A DNA stretch of 64,000 bases from Microbacterium sp. EYE_78 (GCF_023149035.1 NZ_JAHXMY010000001.1:434001-498000), one strand, 5' to 3'. Positions 27,044-36,304 are shown, counted from the stretch's first letter. Numbers and translations are program-made. Notes: generated by a model not told the origin, from the letters alone.

Positions 27044-27118
27044 TTGACACCCCTGACGCTCGGTGTCACCCTTGTGCACGTTCACAGCGAGCCTTGGTTC
27101 GCTCCGTGAACGTGCACA
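27044..27118 (+). promoter_or_regulatory. Esterase promoter with operators O4 and O5
   Basis: -35 TTGACA (27044..27049), 17 bp, then a weak -10 CACCCT (27067..27072). O4, TGTGCACGTTCACA (27073..27086), is the reverse complement of the O1 core and sits on the start site. O5, CGTGAACGTGCACA (27105..27118), follows 32 bp further. The same words control the GH42 operon 1.3 kb away, so both units look like one regulon. Confidence 0.7.
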
Positions 27119-27158
27119 GCGGGCATCGTCGCCCGTCTCCGACAAGGAAGTAGGAACC

Positions 27159-29357
27159 GTGACCTCCCACGTCCCAAGGCGGCGCCTCACCGCCGTCGCG
27201 ACCGCGATCGCAGTCGTCGCCGCATCCCTCGCCATCGTCCCTGCAGCGACAGCCGCACCCGCCGCGACGTCCACGGCCGCCGCGACCGCGACGTCCGTCT
27301 CCCTCGACCTCGAGGGCACCTGGAAGTTCACGACGGGCGATGACCCGTCCTACGCCTCCCCCGCGTTCGACGACTCGGCGTGGCAGGACATCGCGGTCCC
27401 CGGCGACGGCACCCCGTTCGCCGACTACGACGGGTTCGGGTGGTACCGCCTCGACTTCACCCTCCCGGCCGAAGCGGAGGGCACGAATCTCGTCGCCTCC
27501 CTCGGCTTCCTCGACGACGTCGACGAGGCGTTCCTGAACGGCACGCGCATCGGCGGATCGGGCACCATGCCGCCCGCTGCCAGCAGCCAGTGGTTCGAGC
27601 AGCGCCTGTACCCGGTCCCCGCGGACGCGCCGAACTTCGGCGGCGAGAACACCCTCGCCGTCCGGCTCTACGACATGAACGGCGGGGGCGGCTGGTACGA
27701 GGGCCCCGTCGGCATCTTCTCGAAGGACGCGGTCCGCGCGAACGTCCACGGCATCACCGGTGAGCGCGCGTCGGCGTCGCAGGCCGCGGCTGTGGCGAAG
27801 GTCCTGGACCGCCAGCGCGCCGCCCTCGCCGCCGGCGACGCCGCCGCCTACCTCGCGACGCTCGACAAGACCTACTTCCATGACGGCCGCGCGAAGGAGC
27901 GCCGTGCCCGCGAGGTGCGGGGGTGGCTCGCGGAATCGGGCACGCTGACGCTCACCGACAGTGAGGTCGAAGTGGTCCGCGGCGACGACGGCCGGCTCAT
28001 CGTCGACACGAACCGCACGATCACCGGGACCAAGGACGGCGCCCCGTTCACGTTCCAGCCCGCGGCGCAGGAGTTCCTCCGCATCGACGCGAAGACCCTT
28101 CGCGAGACGGGCAACCGCTCGCGCTTCTTCCGCGAGACCGTCGACTCCGAGCTCGAGGGCCAGCCGCGCGAGTTCGTGACCTACCTGCCGCCGTCCTACC
28201 TCGACCAGCCCGATCGCGAGTATCCCGTCGTCTACCTCCTGCACGGCATCAACGGCGGAAGCCGGGAGTGGGAGCCGCGTGACATCGACGACGTCCTCGA
28301 CGGGCTCTGGAGGAAGGGCCTCGCCGAGTCGATCGTGATCATGCCCGACGGCGAGTCGCTCTGGTACTCCGATCAGCCGAACGGCGGCACCCCGTGGCGC
28401 AGCATGTTCCTGACCGAGATGGTCCCGCTCGTCGACAAGGAGTACCGCACCCTGCCCTCTCGCGACTTCCGCGCTCTGTCGGGCGTCTCGATGGGCGGAT
28501 TCGGCGCCTGGTCGCTCGGCCTGTCGAACCCCGGCATGTTCTCCTCGATCGCGTCGCACATCGGGTCGCTCAGCTACTCCGGCTCGTCGCTGCCCACGCC
28601 GCTGAAGCAGGCGGGGGACATGACGGCCGCGCAGCTGAAGAAGTTCGACCTCTACTTCGACGCGTGCGAGTTCGACGAGTACCGCTTCGACGACGCGGCA
28701 CGGTCGATGCACACCCTGCTCGACGGCAAGGGCGTGCCGCACACCTGGGAGGTCTACCCCGAGGGACGCCACAACGACGACTGCTGGATGCCGCACCTGA
28801 AGGACTCCTTCGGCATGCACTCCGCGCACTTCCGCGAGGCCGGTCTGGTCGAGGACGTCGTCGCGCCGGTGATCACCGCACCGAAGGCGACGACCGTCCG
28901 CTTCGGCGCGACCTTCGATGCTCTCGCCGGCGTGACGGCGACCGACGCCGTCGACGGCGATCTGACCGCCGGCATCACCGTGCAGGGTGCGGTGAACACC
29001 CGGAAGCCCGGGGCGTACCGGCTCGTCTACTCGGTGACGGATGCCGCCGGCAACACCGCCACCGCGACGCGCACCGTCACGGTGGTGAAGGGCAAGCTGA
29101 GCGCCGCCACGCCGAAGGTGACCGGGGCGGCGAAGGTCGGCAAGAAGCTGTCGGCGAAGCCCGGCTCGTGGACGAAGGGCACCCGGTTCGCTTACCAGTG
29201 GCTGAACGACGGCAAGGCGATCCGGGGTGCCACCACGAGCACCTACGTCGTCTCGCGCGCGGACCGCGGCGACACGCTGTCGGTCCGGGTCACCGGCTCG
29301 CTGAGCGGGTACGAGACCGAGACCCGCACCTCGAAAGCGGTCCTCGTGAAGAAGTGA
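27159..29357 (+). CDS. Secreted multidomain esterase
   Basis: 732 aa from GTG at 27159 (AAGGAAG upstream). Signal peptide about 1-36. Domains in order: a GH2-like jelly-roll sugar-binding region (about 48-200, DLEGTWKFTTGDDPSYASPAFDDSAWQ); a SnoaL/NTF2-like region (about 205-325, RAALAAGDAAAYLATLDKTYF); an esterase-D-type alpha/beta hydrolase (about 330-565, VVYLLHGINGGSREW, Ser444 in SGVSMGGFG, His in YPEGRHNDDCW); an Ig-like DUF5011-type domain (about 567-648); and a Lys-rich C-terminal repeat domain (PKVTGAAKVGKKLSAKPGSW). No sortase motif. Probably removes acyl groups from extracellular polysaccharide; it shares operators with the GH42 operon. Confidence 0.88.
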   Translation: MTSHVPRRRLTAVATAIAVVAASLAIVPAATAAPAATSTAAATATSVSLDLEGTWKFTTGDDPSYASPAFDDSAWQDIAVPGDGTPFADYDGFGWYRLDFTLPAEAEGTNLVASLGFLDDVDEAFLNGTRIGGSGTMPPAASSQWFEQRLYPVPADAPNFGGENTLAVRLYDMNGGGGWYEGPVGIFSKDAVRANVHGITGERASASQAAAVAKVLDRQRAALAAGDAAAYLATLDKTYFHDGRAKERRAREVRGWLAESGTLTLTDSEVEVVRGDDGRLIVDTNRTITGTKDGAPFTFQPAAQEFLRIDAKTLRETGNRSRFFRETVDSELEGQPREFVTYLPPSYLDQPDREYPVVYLLHGINGGSREWEPRDIDDVLDGLWRKGLAESIVIMPDGESLWYSDQPNGGTPWRSMFLTEMVPLVDKEYRTLPSRDFRALSGVSMGGFGAWSLGLSNPGMFSSIASHIGSLSYSGSSLPTPLKQAGDMTAAQLKKFDLYFDACEFDEYRFDDAARSMHTLLDGKGVPHTWEVYPEGRHNDDCWMPHLKDSFGMHSAHFREAGLVEDVVAPVITAPKATTVRFGATFDALAGVTATDAVDGDLTAGITVQGAVNTRKPGAYRLVYSVTDAAGNTATATRTVTVVKGKLSAATPKVTGAAKVGKKLSAKPGSWTKGTRFAYQWLNDGKAIRGATTSTYVVSRADRGDTLSVRVTGSLSGYETETRTSKAVLVKK

Positions 29358-29443
29358 GCCCGTCGGAGCGGTGACTCCCCCCGCACCGCACCGACGCGCG
29401 ACGCGGAATGCGTCGCCCCCGGCCGGGGTTGCAGTGAAGCGAT

Positions 29444-30487
29444 ATGAGCACTGCGACCCCGGCCCTCTCCGTTCTCGACCTCGTCCCCGTCCGCACCGGC
29501 CAAACCAGCAGCCAGGCGATCGCCGCCTCGCTCGCGGTGGCGCAGCGCGCCGATGAGCTCGGCTACCGGCGCTACTGGTTCGCCGAGCACCACAACATGC
29601 CGGCCGTCGCGTCGACGACCCCGCCCGTGCTCATCGCGGCGACGGCGGCGCGGACCAGCCGCATCCGAGTCGGCTCCGGCGGCGTCATGCTGCCGAACCA
29701 CTCCCCGCTGGTCGTCGCCGAACAGTTCGCGGCCCTCGAGGCCCTCGCGCCGGGCCGCGTCGACCTCGGCATCGGCCGCGCGCCGGGCTCGGATCCCGTC
29801 ATCACCCAGTTGCTGCGGCAGTCCGGGACGACCAGTGACGTCGAACGGTTCCCGAACCACATCACCGACATCCGCTCGCTGGTCTCGCGCGACGGTGCCA
29901 CCGTCCGGTTCACCTCGGGCGGCACGTACGACGTGCACGCGACGCCTGCGCCGACGACCACCCCCGAGGTCTGGCTGCTCGGATCCAGCGACTATTCGGC
30001 GCAGCTGGCCGCCGGCATGGGCCTGCCGTACGTCTTCGCCAACCACTTCTCGGGCGAGGGTCTCGAGCGGGCCCTGGATCTCTACCGCGGGCAGTTCACG
30101 CCGTCCGAGACGCTCGCCGAGCCCCGCACCTTCCTCACCGCCAACGCCGTCGTCGCCGAGACCGACGAGCAGGCCCGTGCGGCGGCGCTGCCGCAGGCGC
30201 GCATGATGGCCCGGCTGCGGAGCAACCGGCCGCTCGTCGCCCTGGAGACCGTCGAGCAGGCCGCGGCCGCCGAGGCCGCCGACGGCCTGGCCGGCCCGAT
30301 CCTCGACGCGATGCTGTCGCGCTGGTTCGTCGGCACGGGCGATGAGACCCGCTCGCGCATCGCCGAGTTCGCCGCCCGTCACGGCGTCGACGAGGTCATG
30401 GTCTCGCCAGTCGCGGCCGCGAGCGACGACGAGCAGATGGATGCGGCAACCGCCCGCATCCGCACCCTCGAACTCCTGGTCGCCTGA
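29444..30487 (+). CDS. LLM-class flavin-dependent oxidoreductase
   Basis: 347 aa, bacterial-luciferase-like family (MsnO8-type subgroup). ALSVLDLVPVRTGQTSSQAI at the start, YWFAEHHNMPAVASTTPPVLIAATAART, IRVGSGGVMLPNHSPLVVAEQFAALEALAPGRVDLGIGRAPG and the end AARHGVDEVMVSP are characteristic. Such enzymes use reduced FMN to oxygenate or reduce small molecules; the substrate is unknown. It stands alone, convergent with pheA, with a hairpin between. Confidence 0.92.
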   Translation: MSTATPALSVLDLVPVRTGQTSSQAIAASLAVAQRADELGYRRYWFAEHHNMPAVASTTPPVLIAATAARTSRIRVGSGGVMLPNHSPLVVAEQFAALEALAPGRVDLGIGRAPGSDPVITQLLRQSGTTSDVERFPNHITDIRSLVSRDGATVRFTSGGTYDVHATPAPTTTPEVWLLGSSDYSAQLAAGMGLPYVFANHFSGEGLERALDLYRGQFTPSETLAEPRTFLTANAVVAETDEQARAAALPQARMMARLRSNRPLVALETVEQAAAAEAADGLAGPILDAMLSRWFVGTGDETRSRIAEFAARHGVDEVMVSPVAAASDDEQMDAATARIRTLELLVA

Positions 30488-30519
30488 CACCGAGGCGTCG
30501 CGCGCGTCGTGGCCGGTGT

Positions 30520-30546
30520 GCGGCGGTGACTCCGGAGAGCCGCCGC
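30520..30546. terminator. Hairpin between convergent LLM and pheA genes
   Basis: GCGGCGG (30520..30526) pairs with CCGCCGC (30540..30546), a 7-bp stem with a 13-nt loop, 33 nt past the oxidoreductase stop. It is the only candidate terminator in this gap. Confidence 0.5.
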
Positions 30547-30613
30547 GACGTTCGGCGCCGAGGCGCACATGGCACGGATCCGTCCGGAGAACTGGTCCGT
30601 GTGAGCGCCGGAC

Positions 30614-31576
30614 TCAGGCCTCGGGTTCGCCGGACACGAGGCCGCGCAGCCAGTCGCGCGCCTCGACGAAGATGTCGTCCGAGTACCGGTCCGGGTACCG
30701 GACGATCGCGCGGTCCGCGCGCGGGTACGAGCCCAGGTACAGCACGCGCGGTGAGAAGCGGCGCAGTCCCAGCAGGGCGTCGGCCATCCGCTCGTCCTCG
30801 ATGTGCCCGTCCGCGTCGATGACGAACCGGTACCGGCCGAGCGCGTCGCCGATCGGCCGCGAGGCCAGGAGCGACAGGTTGATCCCGCGGGTGGCGAACT
30901 GCTCGAGCAGCTCCAGCAGCGCGCCCGGGTGGTCCTCGGGCAGCTCGACGATGAGCGAGGTCTTGTCGGCACCGGTCGGCGCGGGCGGCGGGGCGGTCCG
31001 GCTCACCAGGACGAACCGGGTCACGGCGTTCGGGTTGTCGCCGATCTTCTTGGCGAGCGGTTCGAGGTCGTAGAGGCCGAGGATGCCCGGCGGGGCGATC
31101 GCGGCATCCGCGTCACTGGTCCCCTCGACGATCGAGACCGCCGCCGCGACGTTGCTCGCGGCGGGCAGGTGGGCGTGCTCGGGCAGGGTCGCCGTCAGCC
31201 AGCTGAGGCATTGCGCGTACGCCACCGGGTGCGCCGCAATGAGCGACACGTCCTCCAGTCGGATGCCGGGCTTCGCGACCAGGACGAAGTCGACCGGCAC
31301 CAGGTACTCGCCGACGATCCGCAGACCCGGCACCGTCGCCAGGGCGTCCTGGGTCGTCGACACACCGCCGTCGACGGAGTTCTCGATCGCGATCATCGCG
31401 GCATCCGATCGCCCGTCGACGACGTCGGCGAGCGCCTCGCCGACGTTGCGGACGGGTCGCCAGATCTGGTCGCGAGCCTCGGGAACCTGCGCGAGCGCGG
31501 CCTCGGTGAAGGTTCCGGCGGGTCCGAGGAAGCTGTACGTGCGACGGCTGGGGGCTGCCGTGGGCTCGAAAGTCAC
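30614..31576 (-). CDS. pheA: Prephenate dehydratase
   Basis: 320 aa. Converts prephenate to phenylpyruvate, the committed step to phenylalanine. The catalytic domain runs from SFLGPAGTFTEAAL to VTRFVLVS, with the essential T-R-F triad at 186-188. The C-terminal ACT domain (about 205-285) has the feedback-inhibition region LLELLEQFATRGINLSLLASRP (the ESRP-like motif reads ASRP) followed by RYRFVIDADGH. The GTG start overlaps the stop of the EamA transporter (GTGA), so the two are co-translated: possibly an aromatic metabolite exporter beside its pathway. Confidence 0.97.
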   Translation of the reverse strand: MTFEPTAAPSRRTYSFLGPAGTFTEAALAQVPEARDQIWRPVRNVGEALADVVDGRSDAAMIAIENSVDGGVSTTQDALATVPGLRIVGEYLVPVDFVLVAKPGIRLEDVSLIAAHPVAYAQCLSWLTATLPEHAHLPAASNVAAAVSIVEGTSDADAAIAPPGILGLYDLEPLAKKIGDNPNAVTRFVLVSRTAPPPAPTGADKTSLIVELPEDHPGALLELLEQFATRGINLSLLASRPIGDALGRYRFVIDADGHIEDERMADALLGLRRFSPRVLYLGSYPRADRAIVRYPDRYSDDIFVEARDWLRGLVSGEPEA

Positions 31577-32544
31577 CCGGTCAGCCTAGTGGCGGCCTCT
31601 CTGCGCGCCGCCGCGAGCGCCTCGCCGCGATGCGCTGCGGCGGGACGGGCGCGGGGACGGATGCCGGCGACCAGCACACCCGCCACGAGCACCGCGCCGC
31701 CGAGCACCTCGCCGAGGCTCGGGGTCTGGCCGAGCAGGAGCGCGGCCGACGCCATCGCCACGACGGGGGCGAGCAGCACCCAGGGCACGACCGCGGCGGA
31801 CGGGTTGCGGCCGAGGAGTCCGTTGAAGACGGCGTAGCCGAAAAGCGTGCAGAGCCCCGCCGTGTACAGGGTCGACAGGCCCGCCTGCCAGCTGAGGGCC
31901 GCGAGTCCCGCGGCGATCGCGTCGGGACCCTCGAACGCGGCCGACAGCGCGAGCGCCGGCACAGGGACGACGAGTGCCGACCAGACCGTCAGCGACAGGG
32001 TGCCGCCGCGGCCCCGCCCAGTCACGACACCCGCCCGCCGTGAGATGACGTTGCCGATCGCCCACGACAGCGCCGCGGCGAGCGCGAGGCACACGGCGAA
32101 GGCCGGTGCGTCGCCGCCGCGGCCGACGGCGACGACCGCGAGCCCCGCGACGCCCAGCGCGACGCCGATGGTCTGCGGCGCCGACGGTCGCTCGCGCAGC
32201 GCGGCTGCCGCCAGCACGATCGTGAAGACGGCCTGCGCCTGCAGCAGCAGCGCGGCGAGGCCCGGGCTCAGCCCGAGCGACATCGAGGTGTACAGCAGCC
32301 CGAACTGTCCGAGGCTCATGAACAGGCCGACGCCGACGACCACGCGCCAGCCCGTCTGCGGCCGGGGCACGACGACGACGGCGAGCGCGACGACGGCGAA
32401 GCGGATCGCGACGAACAGCAGGGGCGGGATACCGCGCATCCCCCAGTCGATGACGACGAAGTTGAACCCCCACAGCGAAGCGACGAGGGCGGCGAGGAGC
32501 TTGTCACGGCGAGGCACGTCTCTAGTGCACCGCGCGGCATCCAT
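31573..32544 (-). CDS. EamA/DMT-family exporter
   Basis: 323 aa from the ATG at 32544. Ten hydrophobic helices forming two EamA repeats: KLLAALVASLWGFNFVVIDWGMRGIPPLLFVAIRF at the first and LCTLFGYAVFNGLLGRNPSAAVVPWVLLAPVVAM in the second, as in YdcZ/RhtA-like metabolite exporters. A GTG at 32517 (giving VPRRDKLL, a more usual beginning) is an alternative start. A -10-like TATGAT lies 12 nt before the ATG. It is divergent from a LysR regulator with only 46 bp between, so that regulator probably controls it. Confidence 0.88.
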   Translation of the reverse strand: MDAARCTRDVPRRDKLLAALVASLWGFNFVVIDWGMRGIPPLLFVAIRFAVVALAVVVVPRPQTGWRVVVGVGLFMSLGQFGLLYTSMSLGLSPGLAALLLQAQAVFTIVLAAAALRERPSAPQTIGVALGVAGLAVVAVGRGGDAPAFAVCLALAAALSWAIGNVISRRAGVVTGRGRGGTLSLTVWSALVVPVPALALSAAFEGPDAIAAGLAALSWQAGLSTLYTAGLCTLFGYAVFNGLLGRNPSAAVVPWVLLAPVVAMASAALLLGQTPSLGEVLGGAVLVAGVLVAGIRPRARPAAAHRGEALAAARREAATRLTG

Positions 32545-32555
32545 GAAGCACAAGC

Positions 32556-32584
32556 GATCATATCTATGCGTGATTCGGTAGCAT
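32556..32584. promoter_or_regulatory. Divergent EamA/LysR control region
   Basis: An inverted repeat ATCA-N10-TGAT (32557..32560 with 32571..32574) has the shape of a LysR-type binding site. It lies on the minus-strand -10 TATGAT (+ strand 32557..32562) and just before the plus-strand -10 TAGCAT (32579..32584), so one bound regulator could govern both genes. Confidence 0.55.
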
Positions 32585-32590
32585 CGCTGC

Positions 32591-33526
32591 ATGATCGACC
32601 TCGACGCCGTCGTCTCCCTCCGCACCATCGCGACGGAGGGCAGCGTCGCGGCGGCGGCGACCGCGCTCGGCTACACGCCGTCGGCCGTGTCGCAGCAGAT
32701 CAAGCGGCTCGAGCGCGACACCGGCGTCGCGCTGCTCGAACGCGTCGGCCGCGGCGTCGTCCTCACCGACGCGGCGACGCGCCTCGTCGTCTCGTCGACG
32801 CCGATCCTCGCCGACCTCGAACGCGTCCGTGCCGATCTGCACGGCAGCGGCGAGATCGACCGCCTGTCGGGCGAAATCCGCATCGCGGCGTTCTCCACCG
32901 TCGTGCGCGGCGTCATGGTGCCCGTCGTCGCGGACCTCGGGCGACGGCATCCCGATCTCCGCCTGCCGATCCGCGAGAGCGAGCCGTGGGAGACGATCGC
33001 GCTCGTCGCGTCGGGACAGCGGGACCTCGGCCTGGTCCACCGATGGGGCAATGTGGCGCTCTCCATTCCCGACCATCTCGTCGCCACCCCGCTGTTCACC
33101 GACGTCGCGGACGTCGTTCTCCACCGCGACAACCCGCTCGCCGCCCGAACGGAACTGCGACCGGAGGACCTCGCGGGCGAGCCGTGGGTCGCGACCTTCG
33201 ACTCGACGATCTGCCGCCAGTGGCTGCGGCGCCTGTTCGATGGCGTGGGTGGTGCACCGCGGATCGTCCACGAGTCGATGGAGTTCGAGAACCACCTCGA
33301 GATCGCCCGCGCCGGCATCGCGGTGGCACTGGTGCCGCGTCTCGGGCGCCCGCCCCTCGCGCCCGAGCTGGTCGCGATCCCCACGGTGTCGCCCGAATCC
33401 ACGCGCGACGTGTCGGTCATCCACCGCCGCACCATGGCGGACTCGCCGGCGCTCCGCGCCGTGATCGACCGCCTGCAGGACCACACGGCGGGGATGGTCT
33501 CCGCGGACGGCAGACTCCCCGCCTGA
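32591..33526 (+). CDS. LysR-family transcriptional regulator
   Basis: 311 aa. The N-terminal winged helix-turn-helix (about 16-40, ATEGSVAAAATALGYTPSAVSQQIKRLERDTG) is typical. The C-terminal effector domain resembles that of regulators such as ArgP/IciA-like and other exporter controllers (IRIAAFSTVVRGVMVPVVADLGRRHPDLRL). -10 TAGCAT and a 6-nt gap predict a leaderless mRNA. Its place opposite an EamA exporter suggests control of that exporter and of the coupled pheA. Confidence 0.93.
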   Translation: MIDLDAVVSLRTIATEGSVAAAATALGYTPSAVSQQIKRLERDTGVALLERVGRGVVLTDAATRLVVSSTPILADLERVRADLHGSGEIDRLSGEIRIAAFSTVVRGVMVPVVADLGRRHPDLRLPIRESEPWETIALVASGQRDLGLVHRWGNVALSIPDHLVATPLFTDVADVVLHRDNPLAARTELRPEDLAGEPWVATFDSTICRQWLRRLFDGVGGAPRIVHESMEFENHLEIARAGIAVALVPRLGRPPLAPELVAIPTVSPESTRDVSVIHRRTMADSPALRAVIDRLQDHTAGMVSADGRLPA

Positions 33527-33589
33527 GACCCCGATGTCGATCCGCGACACGGGGGCGCCGCCGCCGCGGTTCCCTGGCAGACTGGGCGG

Positions 33590-35230
33590 ATGAGCCGCGC
33601 AGGACAGCCCGCCGAGGCATCCGACCTCATCGACATCGACGAGCTGATCGGTGCGTACTACGACCGCAGACCGGACGCCTCGGTGGCGGGTCAGCGGGTC
33701 GCCTTCGGCACGAGCGGCCATCGCGGCTCGTCGCTGACGACGAGCTTCAACGAGGACCACATCCTCGCCACGACGCAGGCGATCGTCGACTACCGCGGCG
33801 CACAGGGCATCACCGGTCCCCTCTTCCTCGGCCGCGACACGCACGGGCTGTCGTTGCCCGCCGAGCGCACCGCCATCGAGGTGCTCGTCGCCAACGGCGT
33901 GGACGTCCGGGTCGACAGCCGGGATTCGTGGGTGCCGACGCCGGCGCTCAGCCACGCGATCCTCGCGTACAACCGGGGCCGGGACGAGTCGGATGCCGGG
34001 CGTGCCGACGGCATCGTCGTCACCCCCTCGCACAACCCGCCGCGCGACGGCGGGTTCAAGTACAACCCGCCGCACGGCGGACCCGCCGACACCGATGCGA
34101 CCGGCTGGATCGCCGACCGGGCGAACGCGCTCATCGAGGCCGGCCTCGACGGGGTGCGTCGCGTTCGGCACGCCGACATCGACGCGGACGCGCTCGGTCA
34201 GTACGACTTCCGCGAGGGGTACGTCGCCGACCTGGCCTCGATCATCGACGTCGAGGCGATCGCCCGCTCGGGGGTGCGCATCGGGGCCGACCCGCTCGGC
34301 GGCGCTTCGGTGGAGTACTGGGCCCTCATCGGCGAGCGCTACGGCCTCGACCTGACCGTCGTGAACCCCGAGGTCGACCCGACCTGGAAGTTCATGACGC
34401 TCGACTGGGACGAGAAGATCCGCATGGATCCGTCGTCGCCGTCGGCCATGGCATCGCTCGTGGCACGCCGCGACGAGTTCGACATCCTGACCGGCAACGA
34501 CGCCGACGCCGACCGGCACGGCATCGTGACGCCCGACGGCGGCCTCATGAACCCGAACCACTTCCTCGCCGTCGCGATCGACTACCTGTACTCGCACCGC
34601 GAGGGGTGGCCGCAGGATGCCGCGATCGGCAAGACCCTCGTGTCGTCGATGATCATCGACCGCGTCGCCGCCTCGCTCGGCCGTGCGCTGCTCGAGGTCC
34701 CGGTGGGCTTCAAGTGGTTCGTGCCGGGCCTGCTCGACGGCACCGTGGCCTTCGGCGGCGAGGAGTCCGCCGGCGCCTCGTTCCTCCGCAAGGACGGCAC
34801 CGTCTGGACGACGGACAAGGACGGCATCCTCCTCTGCCTGCTGGCGGCCGAGATCCTCGCCGTCACGGGCAAGACCCCGTCGCAGCGCTACGCCGAGCTC
34901 GAGTCGGAGTTCGGGGCATCCGCCTATCAGCGCGTCGACGCACCCGCCTCGCCCGAGCAGAAGGCGGCCCTCTCGAAGCTCTCGGGCGACGCCGTCTCGG
35001 CGAGTGAGCTCGCGGGCGATCCGGTCACGGCGAAGCTGTCGCACGCACCCGGCAACGGCGCCGCCATCGGCGGGCTCAAGGTCCAGACCGAGTACGCCTG
35101 GTTCGCCGCGCGCCCGTCGGGCACCGAGGACGTCTACAAGCTCTACGCCGAGAGCCTCAAGGGTCCCGAGCACCTCGCTCAGGTGCAGGACGAGGCGCGG
35201 AAGGTCGTCGCCGCGGCGCTGGAGTCCTGA
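33590..35230 (+). CDS. pgm: Phosphoglucomutase
   Basis: 546 aa, the length of the alpha-D-glucose-specific bacterial enzyme. Interconverts glucose 1-phosphate and glucose 6-phosphate. FGTSGHRGSS at 39-48, the phosphoserine loop VTPSHNPPRDGG (Ser147), the metal loop GNDADADRHG, the sugar-binding GGEESAGASF and the phosphate-binding RPSGTED are all present. -10-like CAGACT with a 6-nt gap suggests a leaderless start. It begins the Leloir neighbourhood, turning the glucose 1-phosphate made by GalT into a glycolytic substrate. Confidence 0.97.
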   Translation: MSRAGQPAEASDLIDIDELIGAYYDRRPDASVAGQRVAFGTSGHRGSSLTTSFNEDHILATTQAIVDYRGAQGITGPLFLGRDTHGLSLPAERTAIEVLVANGVDVRVDSRDSWVPTPALSHAILAYNRGRDESDAGRADGIVVTPSHNPPRDGGFKYNPPHGGPADTDATGWIADRANALIEAGLDGVRRVRHADIDADALGQYDFREGYVADLASIIDVEAIARSGVRIGADPLGGASVEYWALIGERYGLDLTVVNPEVDPTWKFMTLDWDEKIRMDPSSPSAMASLVARRDEFDILTGNDADADRHGIVTPDGGLMNPNHFLAVAIDYLYSHREGWPQDAAIGKTLVSSMIIDRVAASLGRALLEVPVGFKWFVPGLLDGTVAFGGEESAGASFLRKDGTVWTTDKDGILLCLLAAEILAVTGKTPSQRYAELESEFGASAYQRVDAPASPEQKAALSKLSGDAVSASELAGDPVTAKLSHAPGNGAAIGGLKVQTEYAWFAARPSGTEDVYKLYAESLKGPEHLAQVQDEARKVVAAALES

Positions 35231-35254
35231 GGCCTGCGGCGCCGGGTTCCTGAG

Positions 35255-35286
35255 GCCGCGGGCGCCGGGGCCGCGAGGCCCGCGGC
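35255..35286 (+). terminator. Candidate terminator after pgm
   Basis: GCCGCGGGC (35255..35263) pairs with GCCCGCGGC (35278..35286), a 9-bp stem with a 14-nt loop, 24 nt past the pgm stop and 26 nt before the galE -10 box. Confidence 0.55.
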
Positions 35287-35325
35287 GGTCGGGTCACGCG
35301 TTCCCGCGCCAGTAGGCTCGGGACC

Positions 35326-36303
35326 ATGAGTTGGCTCGTCACCGGAGGCGCCGGGTACATCGGCGCGCACATCGTCCGCGCTCTCGCCGAGGCGGGTCTC
35401 GACCCCGTGGTCCTCGACGACATCTCGAGCGGCCACGAGTCGTTCGTCCCCGAGGGGGTCCCCTTCGTCCGCGGCACGATCCTCGACCAGGAGCTCGTCG
35501 CCCGCACCCTTCGCGAGCACGACGCCGAGGGCGTCATCCACGTCGCCGGCTTCAAGTACGCGGGCGTCTCGGTGCAACGACCTCTCCACACCTACGAGCA
35601 GAACGTCGAGGGCACGCGCGTCGTCCTCGCGGCGATGGCGGATGCCGGCGTCTCGAGCATCGTCTTCTCCTCGAGCGCCGCCGTCTACGGCACCCCGGAC
35701 GTGCCGCTCGTGACGGAGGACCTGCCGAAGCGCCCCGCGTCGCCGTACGGCGAGTCCAAGCTCATCGGCGAGTGGCTGATCGCCGCGCAGGGCGTCGCGA
35801 CGGCGGCATCCGACTCGCCCCTGCGCCACACGGCGCTGCGGTACTTCAACGTCGTCGGCTCGGGCGACCCGTCCGTGTACGACACGAGCCCGCACAACCT
35901 GTTCCCGATCGTGTTCGAGATGCTCATCGAGGGCAAGACCCCGCGCATCAACGGCGACGACTACGACACCCCGGACGGAACGAACGTCCGCGACTACGTG
36001 CACGTGTCGGACATCGCGGCCGCGCACGTCGTCGCCGCGCAGCGGCTGCGCGCCGGCGAGCCGGTCGAGCCCGCCTACAACCTGGGCTCGCAGAACGGCC
36101 TGTCGGTCCGCGAGATCATGGATGCCGTCGCCCGGGTCACCGGCATCGACTTCACGCCCGAGATCGCCCCCCGCCGCGCGGGCGACCCCGACCGCATCGT
36201 CGCCACCGGCGAGCTCGCCGCCCGCGACCTCGACTGGCAGATGCGGTACACCCTCGACGAGATGGTGCGCACCGGCTGGGAAGCCCGCCGCAACGCCGGC
36301 TGA
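35326..36303 (+). CDS. galE: UDP-glucose 4-epimerase
   Basis: 325 aa, extended short-chain dehydrogenase. Interconverts UDP-galactose and UDP-glucose. NAD loop GGAGYIG (7-13), VAGFKYAGVSVQRPL, SSSAAVYG with catalytic Ser, and Tyr141/Lys145 of YGESK. RYFNVVGSGDPS and NLFPIVFEMLIEG are typical GalE segments. -10 TAGGCT (35313..35318) lies 7 nt upstream of the ATG, predicting a leaderless transcript. It is separate from galTK by the divergent LacI gene. Confidence 0.96.
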   Translation: MSWLVTGGAGYIGAHIVRALAEAGLDPVVLDDISSGHESFVPEGVPFVRGTILDQELVARTLREHDAEGVIHVAGFKYAGVSVQRPLHTYEQNVEGTRVVLAAMADAGVSSIVFSSSAAVYGTPDVPLVTEDLPKRPASPYGESKLIGEWLIAAQGVATAASDSPLRHTALRYFNVVGSGDPSVYDTSPHNLFPIVFEMLIEGKTPRINGDDYDTPDGTNVRDYVHVSDIAAAHVVAAQRLRAGEPVEPAYNLGSQNGLSVREIMDAVARVTGIDFTPEIAPRRAGDPDRIVATGELAARDLDWQMRYTLDEMVRTGWEARRNAG

Positions 36304-36304
36304 C

